Source: an uncultured Roseateles sp. (GTDB taxonomy: Bacteria; Pseudomonadota; Gammaproteobacteria; Burkholderiales; Burkholderiaceae). From it: DNA of 64,000 nucleotides. The DNA is taken from the NCBI GenBank assembly GCA_946886855.1, contig CAMPJJ010000008.1:24681-88680 (forward strand), in the 5' to 3' direction. A program made the position numbers and the translations under genes. Positions 46,686 through 54,475 of this stretch are shown here, one piece after another (position 1 is the first letter of the stretch; every line of letters starts with the position of its first letter). Under the pieces are notes generated by a model. It was not told the DNA's origin and did no database searches. It saw only the letters and a list, made by a program, of their open reading frames with translations.

Positions 46686-46738
46686 CGCAAGCCCAGGCGC
46701 TGGCCCAGACACTGACTCAGGCACTGACCCAGGCGTTA
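46686..46738. repeat. Degenerate short repeat between convergent genes
   Basis: The gap between the dehydrogenase and the GH16 gene is built from imperfect copies of a CAGGCRCTGRCY-like unit. No terminator hairpin is evident. It may be decayed repeat DNA. Confidence 0.45.
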
Positions 46739-46756
46739 GTGCGCCTTGAGGCCCGC

Positions 46757-47644
46757 TCACTTACCCGCCTGATACACCTTCACGAAGTCGACCTCATACC
46801 CGATCGGGAAGATCCTGTCGTCGATCTCTCCGCCGAGGTCGCCGCCGATGGCGAGGTTGAGGATCAGGAACTGCGGCTTGTCGAACGGCCATTGGGCCGG
46901 CCCCTGGCCCAGGTTGGGATAGGCCGCGTGCACCTGGCCGTCGATGCCGAAGCGGATCTCCTTCGGCGTCCACAGCATCTGGTAGGTGTGGAACTGGGCG
47001 CAGGCGGTGGCGAGCCTGCGGCCGTCGCCGACGCCGTGTCCGCCATGCCCCGAGGTCGTGTGCACGGTGCTGAAGACCCAGTCCGGCTTCTGTCCCATGT
47101 GCTCCAGGATGTCGAGCTCGCCCGACGCCGGCCAGTCGCCCTGGCTGCCGAGCATCCAGATCGCGGGCCACGTGCCCTGGCCGCAAGGCAGCTTCGCGCG
47201 GATCTCGAAGTAGCCGTAGGTCCACTCGGCCTTGCCTCTCGTGATCAGCCGTGTCGACGTGTACTTCTGCCCGCCCCAGTCGGGCAAGGTGGACAAGGAC
47301 TCCTTGCGCGCCGTGATCACCAGCCGGCCGTCCTTCAGCGCGGCGTTCTCCGCGCGCGGACCCGCGTAGTACTGCTTCTCGCGGTTGTGCCACCCCTGCT
47401 TGTTCATGCCGGTGTCGTAGGCCCACTTCGACTCGTCGGGCAGCGCACCCTGGTCGAAGTCATCGGACCAGACCAGCGCGTACCCCGGCGGCAGTCCGAT
47501 CGGGCCGGTGGCTGCGCCGCCCTTGCCCGTCGCGGTCTGCGCCTGCGCCTGCGCCTGCGTCTGCGCGAGCGCGGCGCCGCCGTCGATCGTCAGGGCCGCC
47601 AGCAGCGGCAGCGCCGCCCAGCGACGCGTCAGTCGTTGCTTCAT
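46757..47644 (-). CDS. Glycoside hydrolase family 16 (beta-glucanase)
   Basis: Secreted endo-beta-1,3(4)-glucanase-like enzyme, 295 residues. A signal peptide ('ALPLLAALTIDGGAALAQ') is followed by an Ala-Gln-Thr low-complexity linker, then the GH16 jelly roll: 'LVWSDDFDQGALPDESKWAYDTG', 'YTSTRLITRGKAEWTYGYFEIRAKLPCGQGTWPAIWMLG', the catalytic 'GELDILEHMG' (nucleophile and acid/base Glu) and 'FLILNLAIGGDLGG'. It probably attacks laminarin-like glucans. It is the last gene of the minus-strand glucan operon, 28 bases after the solute-binding protein. Confidence 0.93.
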   Translation of the reverse strand: MKQRLTRRWAALPLLAALTIDGGAALAQTQAQAQAQTATGKGGAATGPIGLPPGYALVWSDDFDQGALPDESKWAYDTGMNKQGWHNREKQYYAGPRAENAALKDGRLVITARKESLSTLPDWGGQKYTSTRLITRGKAEWTYGYFEIRAKLPCGQGTWPAIWMLGSQGDWPASGELDILEHMGQKPDWVFSTVHTTSGHGGHGVGDGRRLATACAQFHTYQMLWTPKEIRFGIDGQVHAAYPNLGQGPAQWPFDKPQFLILNLAIGGDLGGEIDDRIFPIGYEVDFVKVYQAGK

Positions 47645-47672
47645 GAACCCGGTCTCCGTGTCTGTGGAATGT

Positions 47673-49028
47673 TCAGCGCTTCGCGCGCCGCTGCAGCAGC
47701 TGCTCGGCGTCCGCGAGCGCCGCCTTGATCGTCTTCTGGCCGCGCAGCACCTTGTCGAGCTCGGTCTGCACGACCTCCTCGGCGAACTTGGCCTGCTTGT
47801 GCACCGGCAGCGCCGTGATGCGCAACGCGTCGTCGCGCCACAGCAGCCGTGCGCGCTGCCCGCCGAGGAAGTCCACCGGCTCGCTGAAGAACGGATCGTC
47901 GTGGACGTCGCGCAGCGCGGGGAAGGCGTCGTAGGACTTGAACGCCTGCAGTTGCCGCTGCGGGTCGAGCGTCATCAGCTGGATGAAGTCCCACGCCAGA
48001 CGCTTGCGCGACGGCGCCGACTTCCTCGCGATTGCGTAGAAGGTGCCGCCATACGGCGCATGCGCGCCGCCGGGCAGCGAGGACGCCCGCCACAAGCCCT
48101 TGGTCTGCGGCGCGATGAAGGCGTTGAGCTGTCCCACCAGCCACGCGCCCGAGAGCTCCGTCGCCAGCCGCCCCTGCTTGAAGCCCGCGCCCCAGTCGTT
48201 GGACCAGGCCGGCACCTTCGCGTCCAGCCCCTTCTGCCGCGCGCGCAGCGACACCTCGAACGCGCGCTCGAAGCGCGGCGAGTTCACCAGCACGCGCGAC
48301 TCGGTGTCGAAGTAGATGCCCTCGCCCGGCTTCAGGCCGTCGGCGATCAGGATGTCCTTGATCTCCTGCACGTTCGCGATCAGGTAGGCGCCGGTGCGGG
48401 CCTTGATGCGCCCGCCGGTCGCGACGTAGCCGTCCCAGCTGCGCGTCAGCTCCTCCGGCGCGACCTCGGCGCGCTCGAGGATGTCCTTGCGGTAGAGCAT
48501 CGTGCCGGGTCCGATGTCGGCAGGCACGGCGACCACCGCGCCGTTGCGCGCCACCGCCTGGTCGTAGGCGTAAGGCACCAGCCGCGAGCGGAAGGCCTCG
48601 ATCCCGAACGGCGGCTGCCGCAGGTCGTCCAGCCCGCCGCCCTGCGCGAAGCGGCCGACGAAGCTGGACTCCAGTGCCATCACGTCCGGCAGCCCCACCG
48701 CCGTCGACAGGGCGGTCGTCATCGCCGTGTGGTGGTCCGAGTACTGGCGCATCAGGATGCGCAGCTCGACGTCGGGATGCATCGCCTGCCACGCGGGGAT
48801 CGCCGCCTTCGCGATCTCGTCCATCAGCGGGAAGGCGGCGATGGTCAGCACCTCGCGCGCCTGTTGTGCCAGCGCCGGCACCACGAGCATGCCGGACCAC
48901 GCCGGCACGGTCATCGCCGCAAGCATGCCGCGGCGGGTGAGCCCTTGCGGACCGTGCGCGTTGGGTTCGCCGGATCCGTCGGGTCCGCTGTCTTCGAGCC
49001 GCACCGGGTGTTCGTCGTGCGCGCTCAC
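47673..49028 (-). CDS. Extracellular solute-binding protein (sugar ABC type)
   Basis: A 451-residue periplasmic binding protein of the family-1 sugar type. The N-terminus is extended, with a twin-arginine-like signal at about residues 31-55 ('LTRRGMLAAMTVPAWSGMLVVPALA'). The mature part has 'REVLTIAAFPLMDEIAKAAIPAWQAMHPDVELRIL', 'DVMALESSFVGRFAQGGGLDDL' and 'AWLVGQLNAFIAPQTKGLWRASSLPGGAHAPYGGTFYAIARKS'. It probably captures oligosaccharides released by GH30 and GH16. No permease or ATPase gene is adjacent, which is unusual. Its start overlaps the MOSC gene by four bases. Confidence 0.9.
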   Translation of the reverse strand: MSAHDEHPVRLEDSGPDGSGEPNAHGPQGLTRRGMLAAMTVPAWSGMLVVPALAQQAREVLTIAAFPLMDEIAKAAIPAWQAMHPDVELRILMRQYSDHHTAMTTALSTAVGLPDVMALESSFVGRFAQGGGLDDLRQPPFGIEAFRSRLVPYAYDQAVARNGAVVAVPADIGPGTMLYRKDILERAEVAPEELTRSWDGYVATGGRIKARTGAYLIANVQEIKDILIADGLKPGEGIYFDTESRVLVNSPRFERAFEVSLRARQKGLDAKVPAWSNDWGAGFKQGRLATELSGAWLVGQLNAFIAPQTKGLWRASSLPGGAHAPYGGTFYAIARKSAPSRKRLAWDFIQLMTLDPQRQLQAFKSYDAFPALRDVHDDPFFSEPVDFLGGQRARLLWRDDALRITALPVHKQAKFAEEVVQTELDKVLRGQKTIKAALADAEQLLQRRAKR

Positions 49029-49951
49029 AAGTCGAGCTCCATCGTCAGGACCGTGCCTTCACCCAGCGATCCGCCCGGCGGCGGCTGGAGGTAGACGCCG
49101 AAGCGCGAGGCCTCTCCCGGCCAGCGTTGCGCGCTGAGCTCGGCGATCGCCGCGTCGACGCCGGGTCTCACCTCGCCGGTGTCCGGATCCACCGTCGGCA
49201 CGATGCAGCGCTCGCATGCCGAGGCGTAGGTCATGCGTCGCCACCAGCCCTCGCCGTCGCGCCAGACCAGCTGCAGCAGATGGTCCTCGACGAAGGGGAC
49301 CAGCGCGTCCTGCAGGCCACGCAGCACGAGGTTGGGACGCAGCCGACGCACGTCGACGCAATCGTGCCGGTGCGCCGAGAGCAGTTCGTTGAGCTCGACG
49401 ACCGACCCCGTGGAGACCGCATGCAGCGCGTGGGGCGCCGTGGCCAGCATCGACGGTCGCTCGAGCTTCACGAGCCGGAGATCGTCGCCGGTGACCTCGC
49501 GCAGGAACTGCGCTGCCACCGCGCCCGCGTCGCGGCCCGGATGGATCACCATGCGGCGCTCCTCGGCATTCCAGATCAGCGCTTGCGTCGCCTCGCCCTC
49601 CGCTTCGCGCGACAGGCGCAGCGGCTGCTGCCCTTGCGCGCAGAGCAGCAGCGCGTCGGCCAGCAGCTTGGGCTGCAGCAGCGTCAGTCTCGGATGCGAT
49701 CCGAGCCAGGCGAGCTCGCCCCGCGCATCGACGACGATCCACTCGCGGTCGCCGACGATGCGGCCGTCCCCGTCGAAGCGCAGATCGGACACGCGCACCC
49801 CGGCGCAGGACTTCACCGGATAGATGTACAGCGCCTCAACGCAGGCGTAGGCCGTCGACGACGCGCTGGCGCGGTCTCCGTCGGCCACCGCCCCGGCACG
49901 CCTGCCGGTCGTGGCCATCGCGGAAGCGGCGATGGGGGCAAAGTGGCCCAC
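49025..49951 (-). CDS. MOSC domain protein (YcbX-like)
   Basis: A 308-residue protein with a MOSC N-terminal beta-barrel ('VEALYIYPVKSCAGVRVSDLRFDGDGRIVGDREWIVVDARGELAWLGSHPRLTLL') and a MOSC domain ('DVRRLRPNLVLRGLQDALVPFVEDHLLQLVWRDGEGWWRRMTYASACERCIVPTVDPDTGEV'). Cys in 'CERCIVPTVD' is the conserved MOSC cysteine region. Such proteins bind or transfer sulfur on the molybdenum cofactor, or act as N-hydroxylated-base reductases like YcbX. Its place between GH30 (7 bases away) and a sugar-binding protein (4-base overlap) is unexpected. The start could be a few codons later. Confidence 0.88.
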   Translation of the reverse strand: MGHFAPIAASAMATTGRRAGAVADGDRASASSTAYACVEALYIYPVKSCAGVRVSDLRFDGDGRIVGDREWIVVDARGELAWLGSHPRLTLLQPKLLADALLLCAQGQQPLRLSREAEGEATQALIWNAEERRMVIHPGRDAGAVAAQFLREVTGDDLRLVKLERPSMLATAPHALHAVSTGSVVELNELLSAHRHDCVDVRRLRPNLVLRGLQDALVPFVEDHLLQLVWRDGEGWWRRMTYASACERCIVPTVDPDTGEVRPGVDAAIAELSAQRWPGEASRFGVYLQPPPGGSLGEGTVLTMELDL

Positions 49952-49958
49952 GTCGACC

Positions 49959-51362
49959 TCAGCGCGGCAACACGTAGGTCGCGATGCAGCGGGGCGGCAG
50001 CGCCGCGACGCCCGCCTGCCCGTCGATGCGCAGCGAGAAGCGGTGCTCCCGCTCGCTGCGGTTCATCACGACGACGGCGATGCTGCCGTCCTCGTTGACC
50101 GCCGCGGTGCATTCGAGGTCCTGGCTGCTCGCCGAGCACAGCACGCGAAAGGCGCCCGGCCGGATGAATCGACTGAAATGGCCGAGGTAGTCGTAGGAGC
50201 TCTGCGGCATCAGCCGGTTCTGCTCACGGTCCGCGAGCATGGGCGCGCTGCACAGGTTGCCGACGTGGTTCGGACCGCCGGTCTCGTCGAGCAGCAGGTT
50301 CCAGTCGATCCAGCCCACCGTCCAGCGGTTCAGGTCGTTGAGGATGCTGCGCCCATAACGCTCGCCGGTGTTCCACGAACCGATGTGCGGTCCGCCTTCC
50401 TGACAGCCTTCGGTGAACAGCAGCTGCTTGTCGGGGTACGCGTCGTGCAGCAGGCCGACATGGTCGAAGTGGTCCTCGACGTACCAGTGGAAGCCGCAGC
50501 CCCACACATACTTCGCGGCCTCGGGGTCCGAGTACACGACGTCCGCGCGCTGCACCATCTGGTCGCGGTTGTGGTCCCAGATGACGACCTTGATGCGCTG
50601 CAGCCCCGCCGCATGCAGCGCCGGCCCGAGGTGGTCGCGGACGAAGTCGCGCTCCTCCTCCGCGGTGTAGACGCAGGAATCCCAGCGTTGCACTGCGTCC
50701 GGCTCGTTCTGCACGGACACGCCCCAGATGGGCACGCCTTCGGCCTCATAGGCCTGGATGAACTTCACGTAGCACTGCGCCCAGGCCTTCGCATACTGCG
50801 GCAGCAGCTTGCCGCCGTTGTTCATCTCGCCGTTGGTCTTCATCCACGCGGGCGGGCTCCACGGCGACACCAGCAGCTTCATCGGCACCGACGCGACCTT
50901 CATCGCCGCCTGGATCATCGGCAGCAGCGCGCGGCGGTCGCGGTCGATGTTGAACTGCGTCAACGCCTCGTCGCCCGGCACGTCCGCATGCGCGTAGTTG
51001 CCGAGCGAGAAGTCGCAGCTGTTCATGTGGACGCGGTTGAATGTGTAGCCGTGGCCCGCATTGACGTTGAAGTAGGCCTGCAGCAGCGCGTTCGCCTCGG
51101 CGGGCGGCAGCTTCTGCCAGGTCGTCGCGGCGGCTTCGGTGAATGCGCCGCCGAAACCCTCGATGCGCTGGAAGCGCCGCGCGCTGTTCACCACCAGCTT
51201 GGGCATGCCGGCGATCGCGGCATCCGCCATCAGTTGCGCCACCGGCTGCAGCGCCAGCTCGGGCTGCGCCGCCAGGCGGGTGGAACTCGCCAGGTCCGCG
51301 CCTTTGGCGGACAGCGTCCATCGCAGGGACGCGCGCGCGCCCGCCGAACTTGTCTCCGTCAT
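49959..51362 (-). CDS. Glycoside hydrolase family 30 (beta-glucosidase/glucosylceramidase-like)
   Basis: A 467-residue GH30 enzyme acting on beta-linked glucosides, probably beta-1,6- or beta-1,3-glucan oligomers. Signatures: 'FQRIEGFGGAFTEAAATTWQKL', 'FNRVHMNSCDFSLGNYAHADV', 'LLVSPWSPPAWMKTNGEMNNGG', acid/base Glu in 'WGVSVQNEPDAVQRWDSC', nucleophile Glu in 'QLLFTEGCQEGGPH', and the C-terminal beta domain 'VVMNRSEREHRFSLRIDGQ'. No signal peptide is visible, so it may be cytoplasmic and act on imported oligosaccharides. The start at 51362 has an AAAGG ribosome site; the open frame reaches 51398. It is the first gene of the operon, behind a LacI-type operator. Confidence 0.92.
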   Translation of the reverse strand: MTETSSAGARASLRWTLSAKGADLASSTRLAAQPELALQPVAQLMADAAIAGMPKLVVNSARRFQRIEGFGGAFTEAAATTWQKLPPAEANALLQAYFNVNAGHGYTFNRVHMNSCDFSLGNYAHADVPGDEALTQFNIDRDRRALLPMIQAAMKVASVPMKLLVSPWSPPAWMKTNGEMNNGGKLLPQYAKAWAQCYVKFIQAYEAEGVPIWGVSVQNEPDAVQRWDSCVYTAEEERDFVRDHLGPALHAAGLQRIKVVIWDHNRDQMVQRADVVYSDPEAAKYVWGCGFHWYVEDHFDHVGLLHDAYPDKQLLFTEGCQEGGPHIGSWNTGERYGRSILNDLNRWTVGWIDWNLLLDETGGPNHVGNLCSAPMLADREQNRLMPQSSYDYLGHFSRFIRPGAFRVLCSASSQDLECTAAVNEDGSIAVVVMNRSEREHRFSLRIDGQAGVAALPPRCIATYVLPR

Positions 51363-51395
51363 CGAACTACCTTTGTTGTCGTGTTCAGGCCAGCG

Positions 51396-51413
51396 CATGA
51401 AAGCGCTTTCATG
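51396..51413. promoter_or_regulatory. Perfect 18-bp LacI-type operator
   Basis: CATGAAAGCGCTTTCATG is a perfect palindrome 34 bases upstream of the GH30 start. GAAAGCGCTTTC with a central CG is the classical core for LacI-family sugar repressors, so it probably controls the GH30-MOSC-SBP-GH16 operon. The repressor gene is not in the window. Confidence 0.8.
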
Positions 51414-51482
51414 ACCCGAGCATAGAGGCAGTCGGGACGACGGTCAATTCAGGGATGGCCCGGAGGCCTCACACGGCCGCGT

Positions 51483-53753
51483 TCAGATCGCGATGGCGTC
51501 GAGCACCGTGGCGGCTCGAGCGGTCGGCCACAGCGCCAGGCCGCCGGCCAGGCTCCACGCCTGCCCGTGGCCCAGCCGGCGCAACGCCCGCGCCGCCTGC
51601 GCGCTGCGATTGCCGCTGCGGCAGAAGAAGATCACCGGCGTCTGCGCGGGCAAGGCACGCCAGCGCGGGAGCGCATTGATCAGCGTCGACAGCGGCACCG
51701 CTTCGGGCGCGAGCTCCTCGGTCGGGCTCATGCGCGCCTCGTAGGCCTCGCGGACGTCCACCAGCACCGGCTTCGGTCCGAAGCCGTCGCCCAGCAGCGC
51801 CTGCAGGCCGGCGACGTCGAGCTCCACACGCTCCGTCGTGCGCCCGCAGTCCACGCGCGCGCCGCAGGCCATGGTCTGGTATTCGGTCGGCGCGAGGTCG
51901 TGTTCCAGCACGCCCTTGCCGATCGCGAACGCCTCGGCGCTCAAGCGTCCCTTCAACACGCCGTCGAGCAGCGGCTGCGCGCCGCATTCCACGGCGAGCG
52001 TCGTCGCGAAGCGGTCGTCGTAGTCGTGGCCGGGCAGCAGCAGGCCGTGCAGCCCGACGTTGCGCTCCAGCGTCTTCAACGAAGGACCGAAGGCCGCCGG
52101 CGCGCTCTGCGCGAAGTCGCTGCGGCCGAGCGCGCCCGGCATCACCGTGTCGCCGACGAAGGCCGCGATCAGCTCGCCGCCCGCGTGCAGCAGATAGGCG
52201 GTGGAGTCTTCCGTGTGACCCGGGATCGCGAGGCGCGACAAGCGGTGCGCGCCGAGCGCGATCCCCTCACTGCCCTGCGGCCATCCCAGCGCATCGACCC
52301 GCTCCGGCAGCGCCTCTTCCGCGAGCAGGCTGGTCACCGCGTCCCGCAGCGCCTGCGCCGAGGACGCGTGGTCGCCGTGGCTGTGCGTGTCCAGGATCGC
52401 GGCCAGCGTCATCCCGCGACAGCGCATCCACTGCGCCAGCGTGCCGGTGAGTTCCGGCAGCGGATCGACGACCACGCAACGCCGGCTCGGCACGTCGGCG
52501 ACGACATAGCAGCAGGCACCATCGACGGCGAAACGCGTGAGCAGGTCCGGCGCCTGCGGGGTCTCGTTCGGCGCGGGCGTCTGGCAGGTCGCGCGCAGCG
52601 ACTCCCCGCAGGCCCGCAGGCGTCTGCAGGCTTCGTCGATGGTCGATTCGGTATCGGCCGCGCCGAAGGACAGGCGCACCGCGGAGCCGGCGCGCCAGGC
52701 CGGCAGGCCCATCGCCTGCAGCACGTAGCTCGGCGCCGCTTTCGATGCGCCGCAGGCGGACCCGCCGCTGACGCGCAACCCGGCGGCGTCGAACAGGTCG
52801 AGCAGCAGCTTGGCGCTCAGCCCGGGGACCGAGACGTTCAGGGTCGTCGGCAGGCTGATGTCGAAGGGCGCGTTGAACACGACGCCGGGGAAGGCTTCCC
52901 GCAGGGCATCGGCCAGGCGCTGGCGGCGATCCAGCAGTTGCCCCAGCGAGGCGAACACGCCGCCGCCCTCGAGCGCCTCCAGCACCGCGCCGAGCGCTGC
53001 GATGCCGGCCATGTTCTCGGTGCCCGAGCGCTGCGCGCCCTCCTGTCCGCCGCCGGCCATCAGCGGCGTGAACGGGGCGCCCTCGCGGACGTACAGCAGG
53101 CCGACCCCCTTGGGCGCATAGAGCTTGTGGCCGGAGAACGGCGCGTAGTCGATCGCGCGCTCGCCGAGCAGCAGCGGCAGCTTGCCGAGCGCCTGCACGC
53201 CGTCGACCAGCCAGAGCGCGCCGCTGCCGCGCAGCGCCTCGGCGATGCCGTCGAGGGGGCTGATGACGCCGGTCTCGTTGTTGGCGGCCATGGTGCAGAC
53301 CAGGCCCGCCGAGGACGCGTTGGCGCGCAGCCAGGCCAGGTCATGGCGGCCGTCGATGCCGACAGGAATCGCGACGATGTCCAGGTCCAGGCCCAGCAGC
53401 CCGTTCCAGTGCCGGAGCGCTTCGGGGACGGCCTTGTGCTCGGTGGCGCCGTAGAGCAGGCGCGGCGGGATGGCCTGGCCGGCCTCGCGGCGCTGGCGCA
53501 AGGCCGTCAGCGCGGACAGCACGGCGGTCTGGATGCCCTCGGTCGCACCGCTGGTGAAGACCAGCCTGCCGCCGGGCGCGCCCAGCACGCGTCGCGCGGT
53601 GGCGCGCACCGCGTCGAGCCGGGCCCTGGCCTTGAGGCCGCTGCCGTGAATGCTGCTCGGGTTCCCGAACGCGTCCGCCATCACGGAGAGCGCGGCGTCG
53701 CGGGCCTGCGGCAGGACGGGGGTGGTGGCGTTGGCGTCGAGATAGATTTCCAT
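51483..53753 (-). CDS. Cysteine desulfurase - persulfide dioxygenase-like - rhodanese fusion
   Basis: A 756-residue cytoplasmic three-domain protein. Residues 1-385 are an IscS/NifS-type PLP enzyme: 'YLDANATTPVLPQARDA', PLP Lys210 in 'FSGHKLYAPKGVGLLY', active Cys334 in 'GGSACGASKAAPSYVLQ'. Residues about 405-600 are an ETHE1-like metallo-beta-lactamase domain: 'THSHGDH' (457-462), His513 in 'IPGHTED', Asp535 in 'FVGDTVMPG', His576 in 'LLPGHDY'. Residues about 640-750 are a rhodanese with Cys711 in 'FFCRSGNRS'. Inferred chemistry: desulfuration of cysteine, oxidation of the persulfide to sulfite, and sulfur transfer. The Lrp/AsnC regulator gene is divergent, 94 bases away. All three active sites look intact. 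Confidence 0.93.
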   Translation of the reverse strand: MEIYLDANATTPVLPQARDAALSVMADAFGNPSSIHGSGLKARARLDAVRATARRVLGAPGGRLVFTSGATEGIQTAVLSALTALRQRREAGQAIPPRLLYGATEHKAVPEALRHWNGLLGLDLDIVAIPVGIDGRHDLAWLRANASSAGLVCTMAANNETGVISPLDGIAEALRGSGALWLVDGVQALGKLPLLLGERAIDYAPFSGHKLYAPKGVGLLYVREGAPFTPLMAGGGQEGAQRSGTENMAGIAALGAVLEALEGGGVFASLGQLLDRRQRLADALREAFPGVVFNAPFDISLPTTLNVSVPGLSAKLLLDLFDAAGLRVSGGSACGASKAAPSYVLQAMGLPAWRAGSAVRLSFGAADTESTIDEACRRLRACGESLRATCQTPAPNETPQAPDLLTRFAVDGACCYVVADVPSRRCVVVDPLPELTGTLAQWMRCRGMTLAAILDTHSHGDHASSAQALRDAVTSLLAEEALPERVDALGWPQGSEGIALGAHRLSRLAIPGHTEDSTAYLLHAGGELIAAFVGDTVMPGALGRSDFAQSAPAAFGPSLKTLERNVGLHGLLLPGHDYDDRFATTLAVECGAQPLLDGVLKGRLSAEAFAIGKGVLEHDLAPTEYQTMACGARVDCGRTTERVELDVAGLQALLGDGFGPKPVLVDVREAYEARMSPTEELAPEAVPLSTLINALPRWRALPAQTPVIFFCRSGNRSAQAARALRRLGHGQAWSLAGGLALWPTARAATVLDAIAI

Positions 53754-53769
53754 GGGGGTCGATTGTCAG

Positions 53770-53836
53770 AATCCACGCTTGGAATCCACGTGCAAAATCC
53801 ACCTTTCCTTTGCCGATTTCGGCAATTGAATTCCAA
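53770..53836. promoter_or_regulatory. Divergent control region with 13-bp-spaced repeats and palindrome
   Basis: Three AATCCAC direct repeats start at 53770, 53783 and 53796, exactly 13 bases apart. A palindrome TTGCCGA-TT-TCGGCAA follows at 53810-53825. TTGGAAT (53779-53785) and ATTCCAA (53830-53836) are inverted over the region. This is a plausible multi-site target for the adjacent Lrp/AsnC octamer, controlling both divergent genes. Confidence 0.5.
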
Positions 53837-53847
53837 GATTGACTGAC

Positions 53848-54318
53848 ATGACGAAACTGGATTCCATCGACCGGAAGATTCTCGATGTCCTGCAACGCGA
53901 CGCTTCGGTCCAGGTGAGTGAACTGGCGGCGGAGGTCGGGTTGTCGACGACGCCCTGCTGGCGCCGGGTGCAGCGGCTGAAGGAGTCGGGGGTGATCACC
54001 CGCAACGTGATGCTGGTGGACCCGAAGAAGGTGAACGTCGGGGTGACGGTGTTCGTGTCGGTGCGGACGAACGTGCACTCGCAAGCCTGGTTCGACCAGT
54101 TCCGCGCGGCGATCGAGGCGATCCCGGAGGTGGTGGAGTTCTACCGGATGAGCGGGGACGTGGATTACCTGCTGCGCGTGGTGGTGCCGGACATCGCCGC
54201 CTACGACCAGGTCTACCGACGGTTGATCGCGGGGACGCAGTTGTCGGACGTCAGCTCCAGCTTCGCGATGGAGGAGCTGAAGTTCACGACGGCACTGCCG
54301 TTGTCGTACATCGCGTGA
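53848..54318 (+). CDS. Lrp/AsnC family regulator, probably cysteine-responsive
   Basis: A 156-residue feast/famine regulator. The N-terminal HTH is 'KLDSIDRKILDVLQRDASVQVSELAAEVGLSTTPCWRRVQRLKESGVITRNVMLVD'; the C-terminal RAM ligand domain is 'NVGVTVFVSVRTNVHSQAWFDQFRAAIEAIPEVVEFYRMSGDVDYLLRVVVPDIAAYDQVYRRL'. 'VVEFYRMSGDVDYLLRVVVPD' is typical. It resembles DecR/CyuR (YbaO), which activates cysteine detoxification in enterobacteria; this parallel rests on the divergent cysteine desulfurase fusion. A TTG three codons earlier is an alternative start. Confidence 0.9.
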   Translation: MTKLDSIDRKILDVLQRDASVQVSELAAEVGLSTTPCWRRVQRLKESGVITRNVMLVDPKKVNVGVTVFVSVRTNVHSQAWFDQFRAAIEAIPEVVEFYRMSGDVDYLLRVVVPDIAAYDQVYRRLIAGTQLSDVSSSFAMEELKFTTALPLSYIA

Positions 54319-54440
54319 GGGGCCTCACGTCCGGCACGTCTGGACGAGGATTGATCCCACCGGCAGCGCACCTATACCGCAACGCGACGAGTCATTGAAC
54401 CCACCTATTTACACATCATTGGAGGTGCCGAGACGGCCCT

Positions 54441-54470
54441 GAAAATTTTCGCTCCGAAGCGAAGATTTTC
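54441..54470 (+). repeat. 13-bp hairpin directly before the start codon at 54476
   Basis: Arms 54441-54453 (GAAAATTTTCGCT) and 54458-54470 (AGCGAAGATTTTC) pair with one G-T mismatch around loop CCGA. The hairpin ends five bases before the ATG, where a ribosome-binding site should be; no purine-rich site is otherwise visible. It may sequester initiation or be a protein-binding operator. Confidence 0.7.
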
Positions 54471-54475
54471 AGCAG

